From positions 25,003,391 to 25,067,390 of the forward strand of contig CM055107.1 in NCBI GenBank assembly GCA_029204225.1: a stretch of 64,000 bases of DNA. The letters run 5' to 3'. This stretch comes from Diphasiastrum complanatum (lineage: Eukaryota > Streptophyta > Lycopodiopsida > Lycopodiales > Lycopodiaceae). Each line of letters opens with the position of its first letter. Position 1 is the stretch's first letter. This document shows positions 41,683 to 51,664 of this stretch, piece by piece. Position numbers and translations under genes: made by a program. The notes under the pieces are model-generated. The model was not told the DNA's origin and ran no database searches. It saw only the letters and a list, made by a program, of their open reading frames with translations.

Positions 41683-42150
41683 GTGGTGGTGATTCTTTTT
41701 TTATTTGTTCTTCAAGTCCAATATCAAGTGAAGGTGACAAAGATTCATAGTGGAGCTAGTTCACATATGACTAGTCACAAGGAGATCTTTACTTCTTTGG
41801 TCACTTATGATGGAGCCAAGCAAGCAATTCACATGGCCAATGGTGCTAAGTGTGTGATTGAAGGTATTGGTTCAATTCCTATTTGTCATTCTACTAATAA
41901 GAAAGCAAGACTTGGTGTTCTTTACATTCCTTCACTTTCAAAGAATTTGTTAAGTGTTGGTCAAATGATAGAGAATGGATACATGGTAAAGTTTGATGAT
42001 GATACTTGTTTCATTACAAAGGAAGAAATCTTGGTTGCTAGGGGCAATAGACAAGGTAGACTTTTCAAGCTTGATGCTTTTGTTATGGCTAACGAGAAGG
42101 ATGGAATGGAAAAAGAGATTGGTCTCACTATTTCCAAAGTTTTCTTTTAG
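41683..42150 (+). pseudogene. C protease, inactive
   Basis: An open frame directly after gag. The active site reads I-H-S-G-A-S-S-H-M, so the catalytic Asp is replaced by His. The sheet region is well kept (ANGAKCVIEGIGSIP, LSKNLLSVGQMIENGY, GRLFKLDAF). It stops after 155 codons. A residual bit of the GAG-pre-integrase end (LPYARSRSRSNMLL) follows in another frame at about 42180-42240, so the zinc region is deleted. Confidence 0.7.
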
Positions 42151-42696
42151 CATCAATAAGATTGGTGGATCTTATGCAAAGTCTAAAAAGCTTCCTTATG
42201 CTAGATCTAGGTCAAGATCTAATATGCTTCTTGGAGATATTCATCTTTGTGCTAACTTGGCTAGTCTTGAGAATAATGATGGTGTTTCAATGGTTCTTCA
42301 TGGCAAGTGCATGCATGAAAAAGGTAAGGAAAGAGCTAACTTCATCAATGGAGGTGAAGGTTCTTCCTTGGAAAAGATTGTTGCTAATGATTTCTTTGAC
42401 CATATGGAAAAAGATGTTGCTAGGTGCATGCATGAAGGAGATGGTTCTTCTACATTCTTTTGAAATGAGTCCAAGAAAGTCATTTTTGCAGAAAGTGGAG
42501 TCACATGTCTTCATAAAGAGAGTAGACAAATGGTTCTATCAAGAGACTTGGTGAGGAGACACTCACAAGTCAAGAAGAAGAAGAGTATGTGAAGTGTTAA
42601 AAGTAGGATATACTTTGAATGATGTCATTGTGAATGATAGTGAGGAAGAATAATTATCATATGATTCATTACCTAAATCATTGAGTAGAAGTTCTT
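42151..42696 (+). other. C internal region of unknown content
   Basis: Overlapping short frames, including one ending at 42463 with a repeated CMHE-G motif and GGEGSSLEKI. No integrase core is recognisable. It replaces about 1.3 kb of integrase found in D. Confidence 0.4.
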
Positions 42697-43641
42697 GTGA
42701 AAAAAGAGAATACTTCAATCATCCTTATGTTGAAGGTACTAATCATTTTTTTCATGGCTTCTAATGTCTTTGAGGTTTCTACTTCTTATGATGCAATCAT
42801 TAAGAGGGAGTCTTATGAAGGAAAGAGCAATGGAATATTGGTTCTTGGGAGGACCCAAGGCATGAATCTCACATCTCTTCATCAACTCAAAGGATTCTAT
42901 GATTGTGAATTGATCACTCATGATCAAGATGGCAAAAGGTTGGTTGGAGAAGACTACATGAAGAAAATCGAGAGGCAATTTCTTCAAGGCAAGGGAGATC
43001 TCATTGGTGAGATTATTGAGGTTTTTTATGGACTCAAGAAGGCTGGATTTATTAGGTTTGATACTCATCTTCACCTACTCTACTTCATGTTGCATGGAAA
43101 GTTTGGAATCTATCTTTTGATTTATGATGGTGCCACCAATGGCATTGTTTTCACTAACCTTTGTAGAAATTCGAGATCAAGCATTAATGAGATCTTGTTG
43201 GATCTACATCATATGTTTGAGAGGCAGTATATCCAGAGGTTCAGGTCTGAAGATAGTCATATCTTTGATATGTTTCATGTTCAAGAAAAAGGTAAGCAAG
43301 TGGAAGCGACTCACTTTGCTTTACTCACATGTTTTGGAGAATCTTCTTGTGTAGATGATGCTATGCAAGTGGATATTGGTTCTCATGGTTTTCATGCTGG
43401 AAAATCAAGTAATGGATCTGGAAAACAAAGTTTGTTCAATGACTTTGATGGTCAAGAGGAAGATCAAGAGGTTGGTCTCAAAGGGCTTCAACAACACAAA
43501 AGAAAAGGTGGCAATTTGGAGCTAGTCAAGAGCATCAAAGGAAGGTTACTTGGCAAAGATGTTATGGATCTATTTCTGCAGCTTATTAAAGACATCAACC
43601 ATGTTTTATGTTTTAGTTCATGTTTGATTAGTATCTCTTAG
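42697..43641 (+). CDS. C 314-codon ORF with RT-like echo and conserved module
   Basis: Open for 945 bases. Middle residues (about 110-155) echo copia RT: YGLKKAGFIRFDTHLHLLYF, then IYLLIYDGATNGI where RT has LLIYVDDIILSG. The catalytic Asp pair is gone and overall similarity is poor. Residues about 196-300 form the module shared with E2: GKQVEATHFALLTCF, SSCVDD, DFDGQEEDQEV, LELVKSIK and FLQLIKD. The last ~15 codons run into the truncated 3' LTR. No known function. It could be a decayed RT that stayed open by chance or a repurposed element protein. Confidence 0.5.
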   Translation: MKKENTSIILMLKVLIIFFMASNVFEVSTSYDAIIKRESYEGKSNGILVLGRTQGMNLTSLHQLKGFYDCELITHDQDGKRLVGEDYMKKIERQFLQGKGDLIGEIIEVFYGLKKAGFIRFDTHLHLLYFMLHGKFGIYLLIYDGATNGIVFTNLCRNSRSSINEILLDLHHMFERQYIQRFRSEDSHIFDMFHVQEKGKQVEATHFALLTCFGESSCVDDAMQVDIGSHGFHAGKSSNGSGKQSLFNDFDGQEEDQEVGLKGLQQHKRKGGNLELVKSIKGRLLGKDVMDLFLQLIKDINHVLCFSSCLISIS

Positions 43642-43755
43642 AGTTTGCATCTCATTTTATATGTAGATGCTGATTTTTCTACATTGGCAAGATTGTTGGT
43701 TTGCTCCTTTTGTAACCAAAGATCAAGGATCTTGAATGATCTGAAATCCTTCATA
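43588..43755 (+). mobile_element. 3' LTR of C, truncated
   Basis: Matches 40080-40253 of the 5' LTR, beginning near GACATCAACC. The first ~390 bp and the polypurine tract are deleted. It ends CTTCATA, a C-to-T change from the CACA end of the 5' LTR. TSD GAAAT follows. Confidence 0.8.
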
Positions 43756-43760
43756 GAAAT

Positions 43761-44947
43761 GACTTTGAAAAAGTGTGGGGATACCCCAAATATTAAGGAA
43801 ATGAGATTTTGCGACATTGTCGCTTTTTCTGATGACAGTTTCACGTTCATTTCTGCAGAGTGACAATTATGTTCATTTATGCAGACAAACTGTTTACGGC
43901 CAATTGTCACCGCTTATCAGCAATCAACTTCTAAGAAGAACTAGATGAATGCCAGCAGACTCCAGCCAACTGCCAGCCGCATTTGATGACCTAACTGCTT
44001 AGTATAAATAGTTGTTCATATTTCAACATCTTATTATCAATTCAGAGATCAAGTATTGAATAGTCAGCTCTCTCTCTCAAGCCTACAAGCTTGAACACTC
44101 TTGAGCATTCTAGCTCAGTTCTTTAGAGTTGATTAGAGATTGCTATTGCGCTTACTGCTTATCAATAGTTGTGCTTAATTCAAACTTTTATTTAGTTGTT
44201 CAGACATAGCTTAGAGTACGCGGCTTTGATCTGCAAACTTGTTGTACTCATTTTATTCTATTTCGTTTCATACTGAATCAATACTATCTTTTATTGCGTT
44301 CAGGTTTGTCTAAGGATGTATGTGTTTCTGTAATTCTTCGTGACAGATTATTTGTCTGATAATTCAATGCTTAAATGTTTGGCTACGTAATCACTGTAGT
44401 ACTAATAATTTTAAAGTTAGTTACTATACTAATCAAACGTGATTTTTATCACTATCGTTTTGTTCGAAATTGATAGGCATAGTCATTCATGAAGAAAGAG
44501 AAAGATACTTTATTCTGTTGTGCACGATAAGTTTTTTTTCTTGTCATTCGATTATTTTAGACCTATCTTTTACACACCTCTTTCCAACAACTTAGAGCAT
44601 GTGGTTTTAATATGCAATTTGTCTTGTGCTCATCATTTGTTTTCCTGAATCAATCTATCATTTATTGCGTTCAGTATTATGTTAGAATTATCTCATATTC
44701 AGTATTATCTCATATAGTTATCTCATATTGCTTTTGTCTAATAATTCAATTCTTCATTGTTTGGCTACATAATCACTTTAGCTCTGATGATTTTACAGTT
44801 AGTTGCTAAAAGATTGAACATGACTTTTGTCATTATGTTTTGTTCAATATTGATAGGCGTAGTCATGCATTAGAAAAGTAGGCTCAATTTCGATGCACTC
44901 GATAAGCCGTTTCGACTTGTTGTTATTTCCACCACCTCTTTCCAATA
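43761..44947 (+). mobile_element. B LTR, plus copy, second part
   Basis: Continues the LTR interrupted by C. It has a TATA box (TATAAATA, 44003-44010) and ends CTCTTTCCAATA before the primer site. Compared with the 1142-bp minus copy it carries an extra ~360 bp, because the segment starting CTTAGAG at 44211 is repeated from 44591. Confidence 0.8.
44211..44947 (+). repeat. tandem duplication inside the B LTR
   Basis: Unit 1 (44211-44590) and unit 2 (44591-44947) align throughout: CTTAGAG..., CTGAATCAAT, TTATTGCGTTCAG, GATAATTCAAT/AATAATTCAAT, TTGATAGGC, and an end at CACCTCTTTCCAA. The minus-strand LTR at 60765-61906 has only one unit. Confidence 0.8.
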
Positions 44948-44959
44948 TGGTATCTGAGC
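44948..44959 (+). other. primer binding site after B LTR (plus)
   Basis: TGGTATCTGAGC, one base from the initiator tRNA-Met consensus, directly after the LTR end. It shows the LTR is also positioned as a 5' LTR for the gag that follows. Confidence 0.7.
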
Positions 44960-45190
44960 ATGTTATTTAATATGCTATTACCTTCATGATATTAGAGCAA
45001 TCTATTATATTAGAGCTCTAATACTTGACATCTTTCGTGATATAAAATTGATATCATTAGGTACATTTCACAATATCATATTCTTCAATTTGTGGTATCA
45101 AATTTTAGTATCAGATAGTTGATTTCCTATTGTAGGCAGCATGACATCTTTCTCTTAATGACATCAAATTATCGACAGTCTAAAGTTTCA

Positions 45191-45530
45191 GATGGATTCT
45201 CAAAGTAAAGTCGGTCTTATCGCAAACAAGCTAAACGGATCCAATTACTACCTATGGAAATTTAAGATGAAGACCTTGCTAATCGCCAATGAGTTGTAGG
45301 ATGTTACAGGTATCGAAGTGAAGCCTGAAGATGACACAGTCAACTCAAAATGAAAATCAAATGATGGTAAAGCTTTTGTGCTTATTATTCTCAATATATC
45401 AGACACTCAGATTGTCACATATCTAAAGATCAAACTTTGAAAGAAGTATGGGACATCATGAACTCGCTATATGATGTGAGGGACGTAACTTCGAAGTTAC
45501 ATCTACGTGATGTGAAATTGAAGTGAAACT
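45191..45530 (+). pseudogene. B gag N-terminus
   Basis: The ATG at 45191 opens a copia gag (LIANKLNGSNYYLWKFKMKTLLIAN) and meets a stop at about 45297. Gag similarity continues with more stops to about 45530 (ILNISDTQI, KKYGTS). Minus-strand LTR sequence M then follows. Confidence 0.7.
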
Positions 45531-47554
45531 AATCAAAGCGAAATGAAACGAGACGAGACGAAACAAAATGAATCAAGCTCTAATACCATTGATGGAAGGA
45601 AGAAATTGCTTGAAATGAAATGAAATGAAATGAAACACAATGAAGGCTAGATAGATCCGACTTGGCAGGAATAGCTACTGCTACTGACTGCGGTCTAATT
45701 CTCTTCCAAGCCCCAGATCACTTCTGACGATCTGTTGTAAAAATTAAAAATAGCAGATAATGTTGAGTAAAAACAACAGCAAAAATTTATCTACTGCTAG
45801 CATGCATTCCAATATTGCAGATCATACACATCACAAAACAGAGCATTGAAAAAAAACTGCTTCTATTATCAGAACTGAATTAACAATTTTTTTCTTGAGC
45901 GTTGTTTATTTCTCATATCAGCACATTGGTGCGAGAGATGTTCTCTCTCACGAATAATATGACTAGCTACTGCTAATCTGTAAACTCACTGCTCCACAAT
46001 TGTCAGTGAAAGGATCAGTAAACTTTCAGAAGTGTGATGGAGTGGCCTTTACTTATGGCTCAAGAAGGCGCTCTATCATCAATGATTCGTGGCTTAGAGA
46101 AGTGATCCGTGTCAAGGCCATTTCAACTCACAACTGGCTCAAAGGTAATGGAGCAATTGCTCATGATGGTTTAGTATTTCATAAATTGCAATGCCCATAA
46201 CAACTCACTTACACCTCAAGTGACAATCAAATGAAGAACTCATGACTCGCCTTACTCGCACGATAGCGATAATGGACGAGCAAATCTTGGGCAGCCACGT
46301 GTTTTCAGGTATTTTCTGTGGTTGCCCGGGATTTTTCAGGCGACTGCCCGAAATTTTTCACGTGACCCGCGAACCGAGATCCGATTTTTTGCGAGATGGA
46401 GGGGCCTTTACTTATGGCTCAAGAAGGCGCTCTATCATCAATGAATTCGTGGCTCGGAGAAGTGATCCGTGTCAAGGCCATTTCAACTCACAACTGGCTC
46501 AAAGGTAATGGAGCAATTGCTCATGATGGTTTAGTATTTCAGAAATTGCAATGCCCATAACAACTCACTTACACCTCAAGTGACAATTCATGAAGAACTC
46601 ATGACTCATAATCAACTCTACCTTGTTGATAGAATGCTAAAGTGATCAACCATTTGCACAAAAAAACCAAGCTTTACGATGGCTTCTCTTCTCAAAAACT
46701 TAAGCTCTCTCAAAAAACTAGTAAGCACAACAATAAGGAAAATCTTCAAGTATTTATAGGAGATGGGGAGGGCTTGCCACCTTGGAATGAAGACAAAATG
46801 GTGGTTAGCTAATAATCACACCATAAAGACCTCCTTGTCTAAGCCCATGTGCTTCCATCATCTATCCTTTATTTTCAATTAAGTGTGCATGGGGCCCTTG
46901 CATGCCATTCGACCACGCCTTGACTTTTCATTCTTGAAGGATGGTGAAGAGTTGACTTGCCCATTTTGCCATTTCCTATTCTTTTTTTCAAAAAGCAAGA
47001 CTCCTTGACTTTGGTCAAAGGCCTTTAAGGTTGTGGTCTCCTCTCGTCTTTTATACAAGGAAGGGGAAATTCTTCATTTTTCTTTCTTTCTCTCTTTTCA
47101 TTTTGTCAAGTTGAAATGTCCCATAATACTTGCGGTGAGTCATACCCTTTTAGGACTGTCCTTGTCTTTGGAGGGTTGCACTTTGTATTTCAAGGTCCTA
47201 TCCTTTGGTCCCAATATCATTTAGAGTGAGGTTTATATGCCGATTCTCTTCAAGTTCTTCGGCCTCAGATTTCTTTTTGGGTCTCAAGGAAAAGGATGTC
47301 CTGCAAAATCTCAGATATCTTTTTATATTAATAAAAACCCAAGGTTACATAGATGAAATATGGCGTACATCAACCGAAATAAAAACTTTATGGCCAATTC
47401 TAAGGCCACTTTATTTAAAAACTCTGGAGTTCCTTTTGGCAAACTGGGACCCCTTCGGCATGGGCTATACTGGTCAAATCTGTGCCGGTCACACACTGAT
47501 TTAATCAACTTATATTAGAAACCATACAAGATATTTCATAAAACTTTGAAAATT
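45531..47554 (-). mobile_element. M: LTR fragment replacing B protease-integrase
   Basis: At 45577-45588 the minus strand reads TGGTATTAGAGC, a primer site, and the plus strand then starts TGATGGAAGG (45590), an LTR terminus read backwards. The remaining sequence to 47554, where B coding resumes, is non-coding. It includes an ATGAA microsatellite (45615-45640) and a direct duplication. The far LTR end and target duplication could not be found, and B sequence is missing across the site. Confidence 0.45.
46020..46610 (+). repeat. direct duplication of ~200 bp, spacing ~370 bp
   Basis: 46028-46235 and 46400-46605 are nearly identical (GGCCTTTACTTATGGCTC... to ...CCTCAAGTGACAAT). The 165-bp spacer between them is GC-richer (GTGGTTGCCCGGG, CACGTGACCCGCG). 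Neither copy codes convincingly. Confidence 0.75.
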
Positions 47555-48787
47555 AGCTCGATTTTGTGTGCTAAAAAGTCGGCTAACGGCCAAGCTCATA
47601 TAGTTGAACTCCTGGACTTTTCCGGAACATCAAACTTTCAAGTTCCAAATTCAACTATTCCTATTGTAAGTCCAAGCTCGTATACTCCCGAAACAACTTA
47701 TCGACGACAAAGCTGAAGATGATGATGTTGCAGTTCAACAACTACAACATGATGAAGATCAATTTCGACCATCACCCAGAAGATCGACAAGAGTCAGCAG
47801 ACCACCTAATAGATATATCGACGAGTCTACAGCTTACTTTGTTCAAGAGCCGATCACAACTGTCGAAGAGGCACTCAGTCAGCCCGATTCCAATCTCTGA
47901 AAAGAAGCTATGGATAAAGAGTATTCATCTATTATCAAGAACCAGACTTGGACAATCGTCGAATTACTTGCAAGCGTAAATGTAGTTGATTGCAAATGGT
48001 TGTTAAAATTAAGTACAAGGCAGATGGAAATATTGATCAAAGAAAGGCTCAACTTGTAGCCAGAGGATTCTCTCAGGTACAGAACGTCGACTGCACTGAG
48101 ACCTTCAGTCCAGTAGTTGAAATTCTTCTATCAGACTTCTGTTGTCATTTGTTGTTGAAGCAGATTTGGAAATACATCAAATGGATGTACATACAGCATA
48201 TCTTAATGGAGTTATCGTAGAGGACATTTACATGGTGCAACCTGAAGGTTACAATATCGAAGGTAAACACAATCATGTGTCTAAACTCCATAAAGCACTT
48301 TATGTCTTGAAGCAATCTGCTCGAGCATGGTTTCAGAGGATCGATACTTTCCTTATTGGTCGCGGCTACACACCAAGCTCTTCAAATTCGAATGTCTACT
48401 TCAAGTCAGTGCAGCATTTCTTTATCATTATCACTTTGTATGTGGATGACACATTGCTTTTCAGCAACAGTATCGATCTGATAAAGGAAGCTAAGACAAT
48501 GCTATCTTCCGAATTCGACATGACCGATATGGGCGAAGCTCATTACTGTCTAGGTATTCAAATTCAAAGACATAGAAAATGGAAGTTGATCTAATTTCTC
48601 AGCAAAGATACATTCACAATGTCTTAATTAGATATAATCTGATGAATTGCAAACTAGCTCTCTCACCAATGGAACCTTGACTCAAGATGTCAAAGGACCA
48701 ATGTTCCCAATTAACAATCAAAGAGAAGGAGCACATGCGTGAATATCCTTATCATTTGATAATAGGATATCTTATGTATGCGATGAT
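47555..48787 (+). pseudogene. B integrase-RT linker and reverse transcriptase
   Basis: Resumes with HIVELLDFSGTSN and continues through RRSTRVSRPPNRYIDES and KNQTWTIVELL, then frameshifts near 47990. KADGNIDQRKAQLVARGFSQ is followed by another frame at 48142-48594 (IHQMDVHTAYLNGVI, KQSARAWFQRIDTF and LYVDDTLLFSN with an intact Y-V-D-D). It is cut near 48787 by LTR N within the motif corresponding to LMYAMICTRLDIAF of the minus copy. Confidence 0.85.
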
Positions 48788-49188
48788 TGTTGTCCGATTC
48801 TGGGAATGACATGGAATATTCTAGAATATGTCAAGAGGCTTCTACAATAAGCCCAAACAATACATAAACAAAGTAGAGAGTCGGAAGTATTAAAAACAGA
48901 TGACCAGTGTGAGTCCAAAATTGGGCCTTAGGCTAATAAGTGTCATGGAGCACAATTATACAATAAGGTATTTTAAACTTAGCTTTTGAAGTTCTTAAGT
49001 TGGGAAACACAACTTGACCTCAAGAAACACAAAGTGATCTTGACGGTCAAGAAGGTGATCGTGATGGGACTTCAATAGCCAATCAGAGTGAAGAGGGCTC
49101 ACCTCTCAAATCTATAAGAGGGAGCCATTTCCCTTGTATTTGATCATCTTCTACTCTTTCTAATAAAACTCTGTCCGTTTCTCTTTTG

Positions 49189-49281
<93 letters not shown>

Positions 49282-50814
49282 TAAATGCTACCCAGTGTCA
49301 CTTTATTCCTTTTGGTTTTCATTACTTACAAGACATATGACCCTCTATGGCTTTTGGTGGGAAGATTTTTAAACCTCCAAATGCATTTAATGCCACCTCA
49401 ACGATCAAGATCGCTTACATACCATCCTACGGACACGATCTATTGCTTCTTCTACACTTGTTCAGATTGGTATCACCTATATGAAGGTGGCATGGTTCTT
49501 CTATCTTCCCTACACTCTCTCTCTTCTCTTCTCCTTCTTCTGGCAAAACAAGCCTTGCAGTATTGGTGGCCTATATTCCAACGATTGAAGAGCTATCTCC
49601 GGATATCACTAGTAAGTCGCCTTCCTACCTATCTACTCTTGCTATAGATATGCTCATATCAGAGGAATGATAGCATTGTTAACACTACACTGCATCGCTG
49701 ATTTTGTATTATGGTTTATGGATTTATGCGTGAAGAATATGCGCCTTCCAACACTACTAGCAAGAATACTTGCTTTGGTTACTCTTATTTGAAGAAACTA
49801 TCGCTAGTCTGATTTGTTTGCATAATAGTATAAGCACACTATCATTGAATGATGAATGATCGCACGTTGCATATAGCATACCATCGTTGTAGGGAAGTGT
49901 ATTCACATGGCTCAGACACCATCTAGATTTGATTCCATCGCTGTCAGCATTGATAGTTGCATGCATAAATGACACTTGTGTATGAAAATAATAGTAGCTC
50001 GCTACCATATCAGTGATGCAACCACTTACTAATCTATTTTTTATATATGCATTGATATTAAATCACTTTATGAGCACCATCACTACTTTCCAGTGATGGA
50101 ATGCCAAAAGCTTTGTGGTAGAGATTGTCTAAACAAAAAGCCATATAATGTTTCTAGTCTCTGATCATTAAGAGCTCTTTATAGAAGTAGGAGTGTTGAT
50201 AAAACTTGCTATTATCTCTGTCTCTTACAGTTTAGTAGCATATCTATATTGCAAGGTGATTAGTTAAGTTTAACGTATTTTGTACATGGATAACAACTGA
50301 CATTCAACGTTGACATCTATCTTCATCACTGTGCTAACTTGCACGGTTTTGTGTGGTGAGATGGTGGCAGGTACCAGCTAGATGTCTTGAGATATGTTAT
50401 GCTTTATGGTGCTTTATTTAGTATTGTATACTTTTCAGCTATGTTTTGCATTGTTGGTCTATGAATAAAGGGTTTTAAAAAGTTTTGGTCTTGACTTGTC
50501 AAGAGGAGCTTTGATCTATTTATCTCTCTCTCTCTCCATCTCTTTTCTCTTTCACTAAGAAAATCATGGAGTGGTCAATAGGATCCATAGGTAGGCTTTC
50601 TTTCATTGTTCACCTCCCTTGAGAAGACTAACCTCTTGAGGAAAAGATCTAGAGCCAAGAACACCTGGATAAGCACAAATAAACGAAACCGAGAAAAGAC
50701 CAAAAAGAGAGATAGCATCAGAGATGAACACCACACCCATCTAGGCTATTCCACAAGTAGATCTGAACAACCCTCTAGATCCGACCAATTAGGAGGCACA
50801 AAATGGGTTCAACA
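48788..50814 (+). mobile_element. LTR N (~2.0 kb), Athila/Tat-type
   Basis: Starts TGTTGTCCGATTC (or TGTCCG three bases later) inside B RT and ends GGTTCAACA, six bases before a tRNA-Asp-type primer site. A long LTR with that primer site is characteristic of Athila/Tat gypsy elements. It contains a (CT)n array (49192-49278) and no gene. The matching 3' LTR and coding region are absent. Confidence 0.6.
49192..49278 (+). repeat. (CT)n microsatellite
   Basis: Pure CT dinucleotides for about 86 bases within LTR N. The Arg-Glu frame on the minus strand is an artefact. Confidence 0.95.
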
Positions 50815-50820
50815 ATTTTT

Positions 50821-50838
50821 TGGCGTCGTTGTCGGGGA
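50821..50838 (+). other. tRNA-Asp-type primer binding site
   Basis: TGGCGTCGTTGTCGGGGA, two C-to-T changes from TGGCGCCGTTGCCGGGGA, the known Athila-type primer site complementary to tRNA-Asp. Confidence 0.75.
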
Positions 50839-51023
50839 GACGATGCTAAATAGTCCTAGGAGTGGTTATTTAGTTTGTATTTTTCGGTTACTTTCTCTCT
50901 TTTAGACAGCTTTGTTACTCACCTACTGTGTTTTTTCCACTTTCTTATCATTTTCTTTTCTCGCCACTTTTTCAGAGTGCTAGGTAGGCTCCAGACTCTG
51001 TTCTGTGAGCTCGACGAGTTGTA

Positions 51024-51575
51024 AGTTATAACTCGCCATCAGAGACATTACTCGCCTAGCAGGCTATTACTTGCCAAACCACATTTTTCTCAACCACTTT
51101 ACTCGCCATCAGAGCAGAGTGATCAGCAAGCTCAGAGGCATCTTCCTGGTGATCGGTGAGTTATATATTTGTTATCGCGCTCAGAGCTATTATTCACCAT
51201 TTTGAATTTTCTCATCATAGTTTTTGATTCTTGTCCTTTTTATTACCATTTTTTATTCACTACTTTTACTCACCATCAAAACTGAGGCTTGCACACATAC
51301 TGATCTATCTTTTGAGAGCCCAACGAGCTATACTTTATTACTCGCCATCAGATCTATTACTCGCGCCCACCAATATTACTCGCCACCATTACTCACTCAT
51401 TATATATTACTCACCACTTATTACTCACCCACTGTGATTACTCGCCCACTATCTATTACTCGCCATCATTACTTGTCCACTGTGATTATTCGCCATCTTT
51501 ACTTGCCCACTGTCTATTACTCACCATCTTTACTTGCCATCATTACTTGTCCAATGTCTATTACTCGCCATCAAC
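51024..51575 (+). repeat. ATTACTCGCC-type short repeat array
   Basis: Dozens of variably spaced copies of (T)ATTACTCGCC(A/C) and its variants (ACTCACCA, ACTTGCCA), often followed by ATCA or CACT. Units are about 11-20 bp and not strictly periodic. It lies in the leader of element N, between the primer site and the C2 fragment. Confidence 0.85.
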
Positions 51576-51664
51576 CGCTCTCCCTCTTCTAAAAGAAAAA
51601 GAGTCTCTATAGTGGGTTTCTTTCCTAGCCTATCTAAGCATTCTAGCATCAAGGAGATGAAGTT

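Larger units (their letters stand above)
39697..43755 (+). mobile_element. C: non-autonomous copia derivative
   Basis: A 4.06-kb element inserted in the B LTR with TSD GAAAT (39692-39696 and 43756-43760). The minus-strand B copy shows the empty site with a single GAAAT. It has a 557-bp 5' LTR, primer site, leader, gag and protease, then sequence lacking recognisable integrase core and polymerase, and only the last ~165 bp of the 3' LTR. Related to D, E and E2. Confidence 0.85.

Noticed and set aside
44590-44602. A second primer binding site (ACTTAGAGC) in the middle of the B LTR
   Set aside because: Alignment shows CTTAGAG is the start of a tandem LTR segment that also occurs at 44211, so the resemblance is accidental.
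51024-51592. CRISPR-like array from repeated ATTACTCGCC units
   Set aside because: Units are short, vary in sequence and spacing, have no uniform spacers, and the context is a plant retrotransposon.
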